The position numbers were made by a program, and so were the translations under genes. Positions 17,086-25,478 of a stretch of 64,000 nucleotides of DNA are shown here, one piece after another. Where the stretch lies: the NCBI RefSeq assembly GCF_023283985.1, contig NZ_JAKIKU010000003.1, positions 62,001 to 126,000 of the forward strand, written 5' to 3'. Positions within the stretch are counted from its first letter, which is position 1; each line of letters opens with the position of its first letter. Source of the stretch: Shewanella electrodiphila (GTDB lineage: Bacteria > Pseudomonadota > Gammaproteobacteria > Enterobacterales > Shewanellaceae). Under the pieces are notes generated by a model. It ran no database searches. It was given only the letters and a program-made list of their open reading frames with translations, and was not told where the DNA came from.

Positions 17086-18654
17086 GTGGACATTAAGCTA
17101 AGTTCAATAGACATCACTGTATTTGCAGTTTACGTGATAGGACTCATCTGCCTTGCATTATGGATCTCACGTAGCTCAAAAAAAGATGGCGCTGATACTG
17201 AAGATTACTTTTTAGCCGGTAAATCATTACCTTGGTGGGCCATTGGTGCATCACTTATTGCTGCTAATATTTCAGCAGAACAGATTATTGGAATGTCAGG
17301 CTCTGGCTATGCTCTGGGTTTGGCAATCGCTTCATATGAATGGATGGCCGCGCTTACTCTGATCTTGGTTGGTAAATACATGCTACCCATTTTCTTAAAG
17401 AACAACATTTTCACCATGCCTCAATACATGGAGCAACGTTTTGACACTCGAGTTAAGACCATTATTGCCTTGTTCTGGTTAGCTGTTTATATTTTCGTGA
17501 ATTTAACCGCGGTATTATGGCTAGGTGGTCTTGCAATCGAAACGGTAGCCGGCGTCGATTGGATGACGGGTATGTGTTTCTTAGCAGCTTTCTCTGTGGT
17601 CTACTCACTCTACGGTGGGCTTAAAGCCGTGGCTTACACTGATATTTTACAAGTTGTACTACTGATTTTTGGTGGATTATTGTTAAGCTATTTAGCCTTA
17701 GTTGAAGTGAGCGCTGGTGAAGGGGCAATTGCAGGCTTTGGTATTCTAACCGATCGTTTGCCTGGTCATTTTGATATGATTTTAAGTCCTGATAATCCTT
17801 TTTATAAAGATCTTCCAGGTGTCTCGGTACTCTTTGGTGGCCTCTGGGTTATGAACTTCAGTTATTGGGGATTTAACCAGTACATCATTCAACGTGCCCT
17901 TGCTGCTAAAAATGAGCAAGAAGCACAAAAAGGGATTATGTTTGCCGCTTACCTGAAAATGTTAATGCCGCTCATTGTAGTGGTACCAGGTATTGCCGCC
18001 GTTATCTTATATCCTGATTTAACCTCAGCAGATCAAGCTTATCCATCAATGATGACTTTAATGCCTGTTGGCATTAAAGGCTTAGTCTTTGCAGCCTTAA
18101 TTGCGGCTATTGTGTCTTCACTGGCTTCGATGACCAATAGTATTTCTACCATTTTCACCATGGATTTATATAGCAAGTGGAAGCAAGGGAAATCTCAACA
18201 CCATTACGTACAAGTTGGCCGTATTGCATCATTAGTATCGCTTATCATTGCCCTATTCATTGCTGAACCATTATTAGGACAATTTGATCAAGCCTTTCAA
18301 TATATTCAAGAGTTCACCGGCTTCTTCACACCAGGCATTGTCGTGATATTTGTTATGGGTATGTTCTGGTCTAAAACCAGTTCAACTGGCGCGATTTCTG
18401 CTGCGATAGGTGCTGCGGTATTCTCGCTAGTATTTAAAGTATTCTGGCCTGAGCTACCTTTCATGGACCGTATCGGGCTGATCTTCTTACTATGCTTAGC
18501 CTTGTGTATTGTGGTGTCACTATTAACACCGAACAATCAGCAAAATACTTGTGTGAGTTTAGATGATGTAAGCTTTAAAACTTCGAGCAGCTTTAACATT
18601 GCGGCAGTTGGTATCATCATCATCCTTACCGCCCTATATTACACTTGGTGGTAA
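17086..18654 (+). CDS. Sodium/sugar symporter of the vSGLT (SSS) family
   Basis: Predicted inner-membrane sodium-coupled galactose importer. The 522-residue, ~14-helix protein is close to Vibrio SGLT, for example DYFLAGKSLPWWA, ASLIAANISAEQ, GMSGSGY, GLAIASYEWM, FNQYIIQR, LPVGVKG-like MPVGIKGLVFAALIAAIVSS, and QAFQYIQE. Residues corresponding to the vSGLT galactose site (Asn64, Gln69, Glu88, Asn260, Tyr263, Lys294, Gln428) appear retained, while the Ser91 position is Ala (SYEWMA). GTG start with AAAGGA upstream. Being the only transporter near both galKT and the L-galactose genes, it may carry D-galactose, L-galactose or both; the Ala substitution could alter stereopreference, which is inference. 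Confidence 0.88.
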   Translation: MDIKLSSIDITVFAVYVIGLICLALWISRSSKKDGADTEDYFLAGKSLPWWAIGASLIAANISAEQIIGMSGSGYALGLAIASYEWMAALTLILVGKYMLPIFLKNNIFTMPQYMEQRFDTRVKTIIALFWLAVYIFVNLTAVLWLGGLAIETVAGVDWMTGMCFLAAFSVVYSLYGGLKAVAYTDILQVVLLIFGGLLLSYLALVEVSAGEGAIAGFGILTDRLPGHFDMILSPDNPFYKDLPGVSVLFGGLWVMNFSYWGFNQYIIQRALAAKNEQEAQKGIMFAAYLKMLMPLIVVVPGIAAVILYPDLTSADQAYPSMMTLMPVGIKGLVFAALIAAIVSSLASMTNSISTIFTMDLYSKWKQGKSQHHYVQVGRIASLVSLIIALFIAEPLLGQFDQAFQYIQEFTGFFTPGIVVIFVMGMFWSKTSSTGAISAAIGAAVFSLVFKVFWPELPFMDRIGLIFLLCLALCIVVSLLTPNNQQNTCVSLDDVSFKTSSSFNIAAVGIIIILTALYYTWW

Positions 18655-18708
18655 TCGCTTTAGTCATAGCTTCGATGTAAAGCAATATTGATTTGCAGTT
18701 TAGAAACT

Positions 18709-18745
18709 AAAAAATGCAGAATGTTTATGACATTCTGCATTTTTA
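18709..18745 (+). terminator. Terminator after symporter gene
   Basis: AAAAATGCAGAATG and CATTCTGCATTTTT form a long stem with a short loop and T-run, about 55 bases after the stop codon. Confidence 0.9.
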
Positions 18746-18823
18746 TTGGCAATAGGATTATATTGAGAATGCTGCTAACGATTATATTAATAACTCTATG
18801 AACATTAATTATGACCGTGCATC

Positions 18824-19228
18824 TTAATTGTTTGCGTAATGGACACAATCATTCTTTTTAGCCGTTTGTTGCAGCAGTTGTTTTAACTCTGTTTTTCCAC
18901 CGCTTTTAGTATCATTGATTTGTTGTTCAATGGTTTGTGTTTGCATGACAATTTTTTCAATCGCTGTTTGTCTTGCGCCCTCTTCTGACTGGCCTGATAA
19001 CACGAGTTGTTCAACAAGAGCTGAATAGCGTTCATAGACCACTCCTTTATAATAATCGGCCTGTGAAGTCATCGGAGTGTGGGCATACACAATTGAGCAG
19101 CTTAAAGCACTATTAATTTGCGTGAATGAATCCTGAATTTGAATGACAACGGGCTTTTGAGTCGATGGGCTAGCACTCGCACCAAAAGATAAGATGGCTA
19201 GCATTGAAATGATAAATACTTTTTTCAT
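18824..19228 (-). CDS. Small secreted protein of unknown function, copy 2
   Basis: A 134-residue paralogue of the product of 1300-1704, with the same length and the same cysteine positions (44 and 128). The ATG at 19228 is preferred over an upstream in-frame start at 19276 because GGGAG sits six bases before it and the signal peptide MKKVFIISMLAILSFGASAS then begins properly. The mature part is hydrophilic and probably helical, with a disulfide possible between C44 and C128. It is divergent from umuDC, as copy 1 is from the umuD relic. Function unknown. Confidence 0.78.
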   Translation of the reverse strand: MKKVFIISMLAILSFGASASPSTQKPVVIQIQDSFTQINSALSCSIVYAHTPMTSQADYYKGVVYERYSALVEQLVLSGQSEEGARQTAIEKIVMQTQTIEQQINDTKSGGKTELKQLLQQTAKKNDCVHYANN

Positions 19229-19362
19229 TGTGTTTACTCCCATTGATGAACAACTGATTTCTGGCTGATTAAGCACTTTGCACTTGAACTCATCGTCAGT
19301 ATTAACGCTTTATAAAATTCTGATACTGATGACAAGCTTTAAACTTGCCTCTATTTTACCTA

Positions 19363-19395
19363 CGTAAGCTAAACGTAAGCTAAACGTAAGCTGAA
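19363..19395. repeat. Three tandem copies of an 11-mer
   Basis: CGTAAGCTAAA twice, then CGTAAGCTGAA, head to tail. The matching place in the first duplicated segment (about 1879-1895) has only one degenerate unit (CTAAGCTGAA), so the array expanded, or shrank, after duplication. Confidence 0.8.
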
Positions 19396-19641
19396 CAAAC
19401 AATTAACTTTTAACCTTTTTCTTTAATGAATGTTTATTAGGTTATTTTCGGCTAATGGTTCGACAGCAGCTCGATAACAAGTAGCCACTCAACCTTAAAC
19501 ACTCACGCTTACCTTGCTCATAATTTAGTACTTAGCAATGCTGTTTAGTTCAGCTCACTCAGCAAAGCATTCCTTCAACGACCCATAACAGATCAAAAAA
19601 CCAACAATTCGCACGCTTATTCGACAACTTCACGGAATTTA

Positions 19642-19688
19642 TTGCCAATTTTACGGGGCTGGTTATAATACTGTATAAATATACAGTA
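19642..19688 (+). promoter_or_regulatory. umuDC promoter with LexA (SOS) box
   Basis: TTGCCA (19642-19647), a 16-base spacer, TATAAT (19664-19669), then TACTGTATAAATATACAGTA (19669-19688). The last element is a near-perfect LexA box overlapping the end of the -10. It starts 39 bases before the umuD ATG. LexA repression and induction by DNA damage follow from family knowledge. Confidence 0.92.
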
Positions 19689-19707
19689 TCGTAGAGTGTC
19701 GATTGTT

Positions 19708-20115
19708 ATGAAGGTTATTCCTATTTTTGCCTGTGCCGGTATCAGTGGATTTGAGAGTCCAGCGGCTGAGTATCGACAACTACCACTCAGTTTAGATGAA
19801 CTGTTAATTGAGCACCCGAGTGCCACCTTTATTGGTCAAGCCAGTGGTGACTCAATGGAAAAGATAGGCATATTTGATAAAGATATTCTGATTGTCGATC
19901 GTCACGTCAACGTTGAAAACCATGATGTAATCGTGGCTAATTACAACGGCAACTTCGTCTGTAAGCTGATTGATACCAAGCGCCGCTTACTGTTGTCGGC
20001 CAATGACCATCACAATAGCGTGTTAATCCAAGAGCACGACAATTTTAGTGTTGAGGGCGTGGTGATCCGTTCAATTCGTTGCCATCGCCAAAGTCCTTTA
20101 TTAGTTAATGATTAG
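19708..20115 (+). CDS. umuD: DNA polymerase V accessory protein UmuD
   Basis: UmuD is cut by RecA-stimulated self-cleavage to UmuD', which joins UmuC as the error-prone polymerase V. The ATG at 19708 (135 residues) is chosen over GTG at 19696 because it follows the LexA box at normal distance and matches the relic copy. The LexA-like S24 peptidase Ser49 (ASGDSM) and Lys86 (FVCKL) are 37 residues apart, as in E. coli (60 and 97). The cleavage site aligns at Ser13-Gly14 (SGFESPAAEY, against CGFPSPAADY), so the N-terminal arm is about 11 residues shorter than in E. coli. It forms an operon with umuC 16 bases downstream. Confidence 0.95.
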   Translation: MKVIPIFACAGISGFESPAAEYRQLPLSLDELLIEHPSATFIGQASGDSMEKIGIFDKDILIVDRHVNVENHDVIVANYNGNFVCKLIDTKRRLLLSANDHHNSVLIQEHDNFSVEGVVIRSIRCHRQSPLLVND

Positions 20116-20131
20116 AATGGGCGGTTAACTT

Positions 20132-21388
20132 ATGTACGCCTTGGTTGATGCCAATTCATTTTATTGTAGCGCTGAACAGGTTTTCAGACCTGAATGGCGC
20201 GGTCGCCCTATTGTTGTGTTATCCAATAATGACGGTTGTATTGTTGCCGCCAACCGACAAGCAAAAGCGTTAGGCATTGGTAAGTTTGGCCCTTACTTTG
20301 AAGTCAAAGACTTATGCCACGAACTTGGCGTAATTGCGCTCTCCTCTAACTATGAATTATATGGTTCGCTTTCTAGTGCGATGATGGACGTCATTGGCCG
20401 CTTCGCACCAGAGCAACACATATATTCAATTGATGAATCCTTCTTATCATTTAAACAAACTTATCCTGCAATTCCTTGCTTGCTGACCCATGCGGTTGAT
20501 ATACGCCGCGCAGTATGGAAAGAAACTCGCTTGCCTGTTTGTGTCGGTATCGGTGAAACCCTGACCCTAGCAAAAGTGGCAAACCATGCGGCAAAAAAAC
20601 TGAGTGGCTATAATGGCGTTTGTTATATTGACTCAGTTCAGCAACGACAAAATATTCTCGCTAGCATGAAGGTCACCGATGTATGGGGAATTGGTTCTCG
20701 TATAGGCAAAAAGTTACAACAAATGGGCATTCAAACTGCGCTTGCCCTTTCTAAACTCCAGCCAGGGCTTGCACGAAAAAGCTTTAGTATTGAAATAGAG
20801 CGCACGGTACGTGAATTGAATGGCGAAGAATGTAAGGGCTGGGACAGTGCTCGAGCAGATAAGCAGCAAATTTTTTCGACTCGCAGTGTCGGTGAACGCA
20901 TCACAGACAAAGAGGCATTACTACAAGCCTTAAGTAAACATGCTGGGATTGCGGCAGCGAAAGCACGCAAACAAGGTTCTGCAGCAAGTAGCTTACTCAT
21001 TTTTGCCCGAAACTCCCCCTATGATGAACAGCCTAGCGGTTTTAAGTATCACTACCGCTGCGCGACGCCAACCAACGACAGTTGTGAACTCATCAGTCAT
21101 GCAACAAGCATTGGAAGCCAACTGTTTAACCCCTCTACCCGTTATTATAAAATCGGTGTCGGGCTGGTGGACTTATGTCCTGTACAACATTTACAAGGTG
21201 ATTTGTTCACGCCGCCTAAAGATCCTGCATTAATGCAAGTTTGTGATACGCTCAATCAACGTTATGGCACTGACTCCGTCTTTGTGGCTGCACAAGGTAT
21301 TGGTGGAAAATGGCATATGCGCCGCGACTTACTGACACCGCAATACACCACCAGCTGGCAAGATATTCCTCAGGTTAGTTGCCGTTAA
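20132..21388 (+). CDS. umuC: DNA polymerase V catalytic subunit UmuC
   Basis: UmuC is a Y-family translesion polymerase. The 418-residue protein has FALVDANSFYCSAEQ-like YALVDANSFYCS at the start, SNNDGCIVAANRQAKALG, the catalytic YSIDESFL near residue 100, VCVGIGETLTLAKVANHAAK, the helix-hairpin-helix VWGIGSRIGKKL, and the C-terminal little-finger and UmuC tail region (YKIGVGLVDL). Normal length compared with about 422. It is co-transcribed with umuD under LexA control. No truncation or missing catalytic acid was seen. Confidence 0.96.
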   Translation: MYALVDANSFYCSAEQVFRPEWRGRPIVVLSNNDGCIVAANRQAKALGIGKFGPYFEVKDLCHELGVIALSSNYELYGSLSSAMMDVIGRFAPEQHIYSIDESFLSFKQTYPAIPCLLTHAVDIRRAVWKETRLPVCVGIGETLTLAKVANHAAKKLSGYNGVCYIDSVQQRQNILASMKVTDVWGIGSRIGKKLQQMGIQTALALSKLQPGLARKSFSIEIERTVRELNGEECKGWDSARADKQQIFSTRSVGERITDKEALLQALSKHAGIAAAKARKQGSAASSLLIFARNSPYDEQPSGFKYHYRCATPTNDSCELISHATSIGSQLFNPSTRYYKIGVGLVDLCPVQHLQGDLFTPPKDPALMQVCDTLNQRYGTDSVFVAAQGIGGKWHMRRDLLTPQYTTSWQDIPQVSCR

Positions 21389-21683
21389 AATAAAGCGCCT
21401 GTGCATTTATTCAATGCTGTAATAGCTCAAGCAGCAGTTGTTCGAGCTTCAATTGCTCAATCACATCTATTCAATCTACAATCATTTGAACAACAGTCAT
21501 TTAATCAACGTGATTCATAAGCAGTCATTCAATAAGGAGTGTCTTGACCTTATATCGCCCATTTTGTACCGCTGAACGACTTGTATACAGCAACACAAGC
21601 AGCGCTTAAGCAACACAAAAGAACAACAATGAAGCAACGTAAAGTAAACGTATATGAAGTTTTACAAGCTAATATCAGCATAA

Positions 21684-22358
21684 TTGAATAAACCTCGACT
21701 GGATCATTGTTTTAGCGGCGAAAATATAGACAATACGCACCTTCAAATTTCTATCGGATTACTGTGCGTGCCTGAGTTTGCTTTAAATCAATTATTTTTT
21801 ATCCAAGCAATTGGATTTGTCTCAATGGCCATAGGTTGGTGGGCAAATAGTCAACAGCAAGACTGCAAATTTATTCATGGCAATATGGTAGCTGCAATAC
21901 TGACTGCAATTCATTTAGGTCTATTAGGCAGTTTTTTAGGCATGGCGAATCAACTAGTAAATGTTATTCGCTTTCGTTGTTGTCAAAGCCTCAATAAAGA
22001 TGATTCAATTAACTTATCCCCTTTACTCATGACCATACTGTTCAGCGGTGTTGCGATACTACAGGGTTTAATGTGGGCAGAGCATTGGAGCGAATGGTGT
22101 GCTGTCATGGCTGCTGTCGTCATGAGTGTTAGCTTATTTTACTTTGCAGGCAGCCAGTTAAGACTCGCTATGATAGCCAGTAACGCACTGAACCTTATGC
22201 TATCAATATATTTGATGTCATTATCAGGAATACTCTATCAAGTCATGACGATAATGATTTTATCTCAAGGCCTGATTCAGCAATATTTACAAAACAAATC
22301 CTATTTCGAAACGAATAGCATTAAAGCGAATAATGATAGTGTTGAGCTGGTAAAATAG
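21684..22358 (+). CDS. YgjV-like inner-membrane protein
   Basis: A hydrophobic protein with about five or six membrane segments. The pattern FIQAIGFVSMAIGWWANSQQQDCKFIHGNMVAAILTAIHLGLLG (shown here by ends only in meaning) resembles the Imp-YgjV family of bacterial inner-membrane proteins, whose role is unknown. The start is uncertain: TTG at 21684 has no clear ribosome-binding site, and an in-frame GTG about 84 bases later would still leave all membrane segments. The 295 bases before it are low-complexity, with many degenerate copies of GTCATTCAAT-like sequence, and hold no gene. Confidence 0.55.
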   Translation: MNKPRLDHCFSGENIDNTHLQISIGLLCVPEFALNQLFFIQAIGFVSMAIGWWANSQQQDCKFIHGNMVAAILTAIHLGLLGSFLGMANQLVNVIRFRCCQSLNKDDSINLSPLLMTILFSGVAILQGLMWAEHWSEWCAVMAAVVMSVSLFYFAGSQLRLAMIASNALNLMLSIYLMSLSGILYQVMTIMILSQGLIQQYLQNKSYFETNSIKANNDSVELVK

Positions 22359-22644
22359 ATAGAGAGTGGATTGAGTGTAAATGCTTAACTTACGCAGATA
22401 TCCACCATTACAGCTCAATACATAAATTTGATACTTAAGCTCAGTACTTAAGCCCAGCATTCCCCTATCTCCAACTCTTATCTTTAAAATCATATCGCTA
22501 CTTTTAAAGCAGCTAATTAATGCGTATTGTAATCAGCCAGAGTTAAGCAACCAGAGTGATGATCAATTAAGTTGGATCAAAAGCTTAAATGAATCATAGA
22601 AAACAGTTTTATTCACGACTTTAACAGGGATACAGGAGTTATAA

Positions 22645-22980
22645 ATGCCACATTGTATTATTGAGCACTCGACAGAAATTGATGGAAACCTGCTCGTACC
22701 GTTAGTTCACCGAGGTGCGTTAACTTCAAACTTATTTGACCCAGAAGGCAGTGATATCAAGGTAAGAGCCATCGCTTACTCACATTACCAAACCGGTGCA
22801 GTTGATATCAATTTTATCCACGTTACCTTAAAGATCCTTTCTGGACGTGATGTTGAGCAAAAATCAAAACTCACTCAATTAGTACTCGCGCAATTGAAGA
22901 CCTTATCAATAAAGGATTGCTCTATTTCGGTAGAAGTTGATGATATAGACAGAGAAAGCTACGCCAAAGTCGTTGTGTAG
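22645..22980 (+). CDS. 5-carboxymethyl-2-hydroxymuconate isomerase family protein
   Basis: A 111-residue tautomerase-superfamily protein starting MPHCIIEHSTE, so Pro2 becomes the catalytic N-terminal proline after Met removal. IDINFIHVTLKILSGRD-like and VEVDDIDRESYAK match the CHMI family. CHMI acts in homoprotocatechuate degradation, but no other hpa genes are near, and stand-alone CHMI-like proteins are common in Shewanella relatives with unknown substrate. GGAG precedes the ATG. Confidence 0.8.
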   Translation: MPHCIIEHSTEIDGNLLVPLVHRGALTSNLFDPEGSDIKVRAIAYSHYQTGAVDINFIHVTLKILSGRDVEQKSKLTQLVLAQLKTLSIKDCSISVEVDDIDRESYAKVVV

Positions 22981-23021
22981 ACAAAATAACGACATAAACT
23001 AATTTGTAAGGATACAATGAA

Positions 23022-23711
23022 GTGAAAATATGGAGACTCGTCATCGTGACTGTGATGCTTGCTGGCTGTTCAGCTACTGAAGTACATTTATATACGCGCT
23101 ATTTATCAGAGGCTGACATTGACAAAGTCACCACGACGCTGGAACAAGCTAACTATAAAGTGACAACCAATACCCACGCTTTCCCTGATACGGTAAATCA
23201 ATCAACCATCTTATATTCCCCCTTTATAAAGGATGAAACTCACCTTCAAGGACTTATTGGTTCCCTCTCTGATAATGGCTGGGTAATTCCTAACGTTGAA
23301 ATGCTAAAGTCTGGAAATCACTGGTATAGCAAAGATAATGTGGGTTTATTTTTGCTGCCTGATGGCGTAAAGCCTAAAGATAAAGTCACCACACGAGATC
23401 TGGCTAGCAAATACCAAAGCAGAAATTGCGATACGTTAGTGGCTCTGGAGCTTAACGAAGATAATACTTATGAATTATCATACTCCAGTAAAGCAGTCAC
23501 ACACTCAGAACATCTGAAAGGCAGCTGGAAAATGAGGAGTTATCCTTATATAGAGTTAACCTCTTTAAACAGGCAATGGTGGTTTTATTTTGAAATAGAG
23601 CAGAAAATTGAAACCGATAAAATCAGTGAAGTTAGCATTATCGAATTTAAGCCTTTAAACCAATATACGTCTTTCCCTGGTTGCAGCTTTGCTAGTGGCG
23701 TAAGGATTTGA
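23022..23711 (+). CDS. Predicted lipoprotein of unknown function
   Basis: A 229-residue protein with GTG start and AAGGA upstream. The signal MKIWRLVIVTVMLAGC is a clear lipobox (LAGC), so the mature protein is lipid-anchored at Cys16. The N-terminal third resembles an SPOR-like or LytR_C-like alpha/beta repeat (YLSEADIDKVTTTLEQANYKV); this is only a weak impression. The rest has Trp- and Tyr-rich strands. A terminator follows, so it ends a short unit beginning at or after the CHMI-like gene 42 bases upstream. I do not recognise the family. Confidence 0.75.
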   Translation: MKIWRLVIVTVMLAGCSATEVHLYTRYLSEADIDKVTTTLEQANYKVTTNTHAFPDTVNQSTILYSPFIKDETHLQGLIGSLSDNGWVIPNVEMLKSGNHWYSKDNVGLFLLPDGVKPKDKVTTRDLASKYQSRNCDTLVALELNEDNTYELSYSSKAVTHSEHLKGSWKMRSYPYIELTSLNRQWWFYFEIEQKIETDKISEVSIIEFKPLNQYTSFPGCSFASGVRI

Positions 23712-23733
23712 TCAAATAAGATGCGAGTGAATA

Positions 23734-23762
23734 AAAAAGGGAGCCGAAGCTCCCTTTAAAAA
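23734..23762. terminator. Bidirectional terminator
   Basis: AAAGGGAGC and GCTCCCTTT around CGAA, with A-run before and A/T after, between the convergent lipoprotein and HlyD-family genes. Confidence 0.85.
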
Positions 23763-23842
23763 TAACATATTGCAGACACTAATTAAGCTGAGCTTATAAC
23801 TAGACTAGGTGCAAGCACTTATAAATCGCACTTAAACCCAAC

Positions 23843-24916
23843 TTATAGAGCATTAAGATAGGCTTTTAATGCCTTAAGCCTGATGGTTGCGCCACCAATA
23901 ATATCCATAAACCCTAAAAAGTCAGCTGGTTTATCCGCCGAGATCCAGCCTGAACCTGTAGCACCAATAGGTATGATATAACCTTCCGGCTCTTCAAACT
24001 CGATAATCACTGTACGGCCGTGACTGCTGTTGTTGTTACCCACGTGCTGTCTAACATGTTGAGTTCCTGCCATTGGGCTGATTAACGACTCGCCCGTCCC
24101 CGTAGTGACACTGTGAACACGTCCACGGAAAATCTCACCAGGAAATGCATCAACATAAAACTCTGCAAATTGACCAGGTTTAATATAGCGATACGTTTGA
24201 TCAGCAATACGCATTTCTAAAAACTTTTTAGAAGTATCATAAAGATGCATATTACCAATACGACTACCGACTGCAACATTGGTTATTGATAACTGGCCAT
24301 CAAATTGCGCTCTGATCTCACGGCGATCGTCATTCCATTTAGCAGAACTAATCTGCGCATCGAACGAACGTAACTGCGCGCGATGGGTTTCAAGCTCAGC
24401 TTTGACAGAAGCGATTTCAGCCACTGTGGATTCGATTTTAGCGTCAAGATCGTCACGGGTCATTTCACTGGCATGTTCACCTAAATTGATAACACGCTCA
24501 AAATTACGCTTATCATTATTTAACGTTACCGTTAACGAATGCATTCTAAGTTTTAATGCTTCTTTTTTAGCAAGCTCTGCCGCTTTTTGCGCTTCAAGAG
24601 AATCTATTTCTTGTTCGCTGTCTACTGATACCAGTTTATAGATTAAATCGCCTTTTTTTACCTGTTGGTTATGAGTCACATAGATTTCTTCAATCTCTTG
24701 ACCAAATAAAGGGCTTAACACCGCGTGAGGTGCTTTAATCGTTGAACTATCGGTTAAATCAGCTGGAGACCAAAAACGGTGTGCGGTAAAAAGCATAAAT
24801 GCGATAAAAATACCTAAACCAACAGAACGAACCGCATTAGCAAGGTTCCATTTGATAACACCAAGTTTTACTAGGAGCCATATAATGAGTACATATGGGA
24901 GCATAATCTCTTTCAT
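23843..24916 (-). CDS. HlyD-family membrane-fusion protein (YibH-like)
   Basis: The 357-residue protein has one N-terminal membrane helix (SVGLGIFIAFMLFTAHRF), a first lipoyl half (APHAVLSPLFGQEIEEIYVTHNQQVKKGDLIYKL), a long coiled-coil hairpin (residues ~95-185), the second lipoyl half (EIRAQFDGQLSITNVAVG) and a beta-barrel with PGQFAEFYVDAFPGEIFRGRV. It acts as a periplasmic adaptor in an export system, but no transporter subunit is nearby. It starts directly after the stop of the small membrane gene at 24917-25399, so the two are translated together, as in the E. coli yibI-yibH pair. Substrate unknown. Confidence 0.85.
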   Translation of the reverse strand: MKEIMLPYVLIIWLLVKLGVIKWNLANAVRSVGLGIFIAFMLFTAHRFWSPADLTDSSTIKAPHAVLSPLFGQEIEEIYVTHNQQVKKGDLIYKLVSVDSEQEIDSLEAQKAAELAKKEALKLRMHSLTVTLNNDKRNFERVINLGEHASEMTRDDLDAKIESTVAEIASVKAELETHRAQLRSFDAQISSAKWNDDRREIRAQFDGQLSITNVAVGSRIGNMHLYDTSKKFLEMRIADQTYRYIKPGQFAEFYVDAFPGEIFRGRVHSVTTGTGESLISPMAGTQHVRQHVGNNNSSHGRTVIIEFEEPEGYIIPIGATGSGWISADKPADFLGFMDIIGGATIRLKALKAYLNAL

Positions 24917-25399
24917 TTACTTGTCTCCTTTTAAGCCGTTACTAATGATGCTAGAAAGTCTGTTAGCTAATACATCCCAGCGACCGAAAGCAATAATGAT
25001 GGCTAAAACCCACCAGGTTTTATCGATGAATAAGCCACATAATGATAAGGCAAACACAATTTGTGTATGTGCACTCGACATGGCCTCAGCCTTATGAACA
25101 GCAACTTCATGGAGGCGCCAAAATAGCAGCAGCGTATAACAAATAATGCCAATGGTGACCACAAACACAAAACCCATGAATAGCTCAGAATCGAGCAATC
25201 CTAAGATAGATGGATAACCATTGGCAAAATAACTTTCAGGTAATGATTTACCGTGGATCTTGGTCAACAATGAAAATAAATAGCTCAAAAGACCTAAAGC
25301 TGAAAAAGCAGCAATAACAGTGAGACTCTTCTTTAATAACCTAAACACAATGTGCTGTTTAGTTGATGCTGTAGATGCATTTTCTAGCGCTTTTGACAT
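24917..25399 (-). CDS. Small inner-membrane protein, YibI/DUF3302-like
   Basis: A 160-residue protein with about four membrane segments. The ATG at 25399 is preferred to 25429 because GGAG lies five bases upstream. The C-terminal half (ICYTLLLFWRLHEVAV, then an amphipathic loop with AHTQIV, then a Trp-rich helix WWVLAIIIAFGRW) recalls the DUF3302 layout of YibI, which is paired with the HlyD protein YibH in E. coli. The similarity is faint and partly positional. It is co-transcribed with the HlyD gene. Confidence 0.6.
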   Translation of the reverse strand: MSKALENASTASTKQHIVFRLLKKSLTVIAAFSALGLLSYLFSLLTKIHGKSLPESYFANGYPSILGLLDSELFMGFVFVVTIGIICYTLLLFWRLHEVAVHKAEAMSSAHTQIVFALSLCGLFIDKTWWVLAIIIAFGRWDVLANRLSSIISNGLKGDK

Positions 25400-25459
25400 G
25401 TATTCTCCATAAAGCAAAGATTTGGACAAATGTATATTAACAATATTTAAATGTAAAAA

Positions 25460-25478
25460 TGGAATAACCGATATTCCA
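25460..25478. promoter_or_regulatory. Probable LysR-regulator binding site
   Basis: TGGAATAACCGATATTCCA: a six-base inverted repeat around seven bases, containing the T-N11-A LysR motif. It lies between the divergent YibI-like gene and the LysR gene, 61 bases from the first and 86 from the second. Confidence 0.6.

Noticed and set aside
21389..21683. Possible repeat array or small RNA between umuC and the YgjV-like gene
   Set aside because: Degenerate GTCATTCAAT-like units are irregular in spacing and sequence; no CRISPR-like repeat/spacer structure or hairpin gene.
24279..24641. 120-codon plus-strand frame opposite the HlyD gene
   Set aside because: Antisense to a well-supported coiled-coil coding region; composition is a mirror of that repeat-like region.
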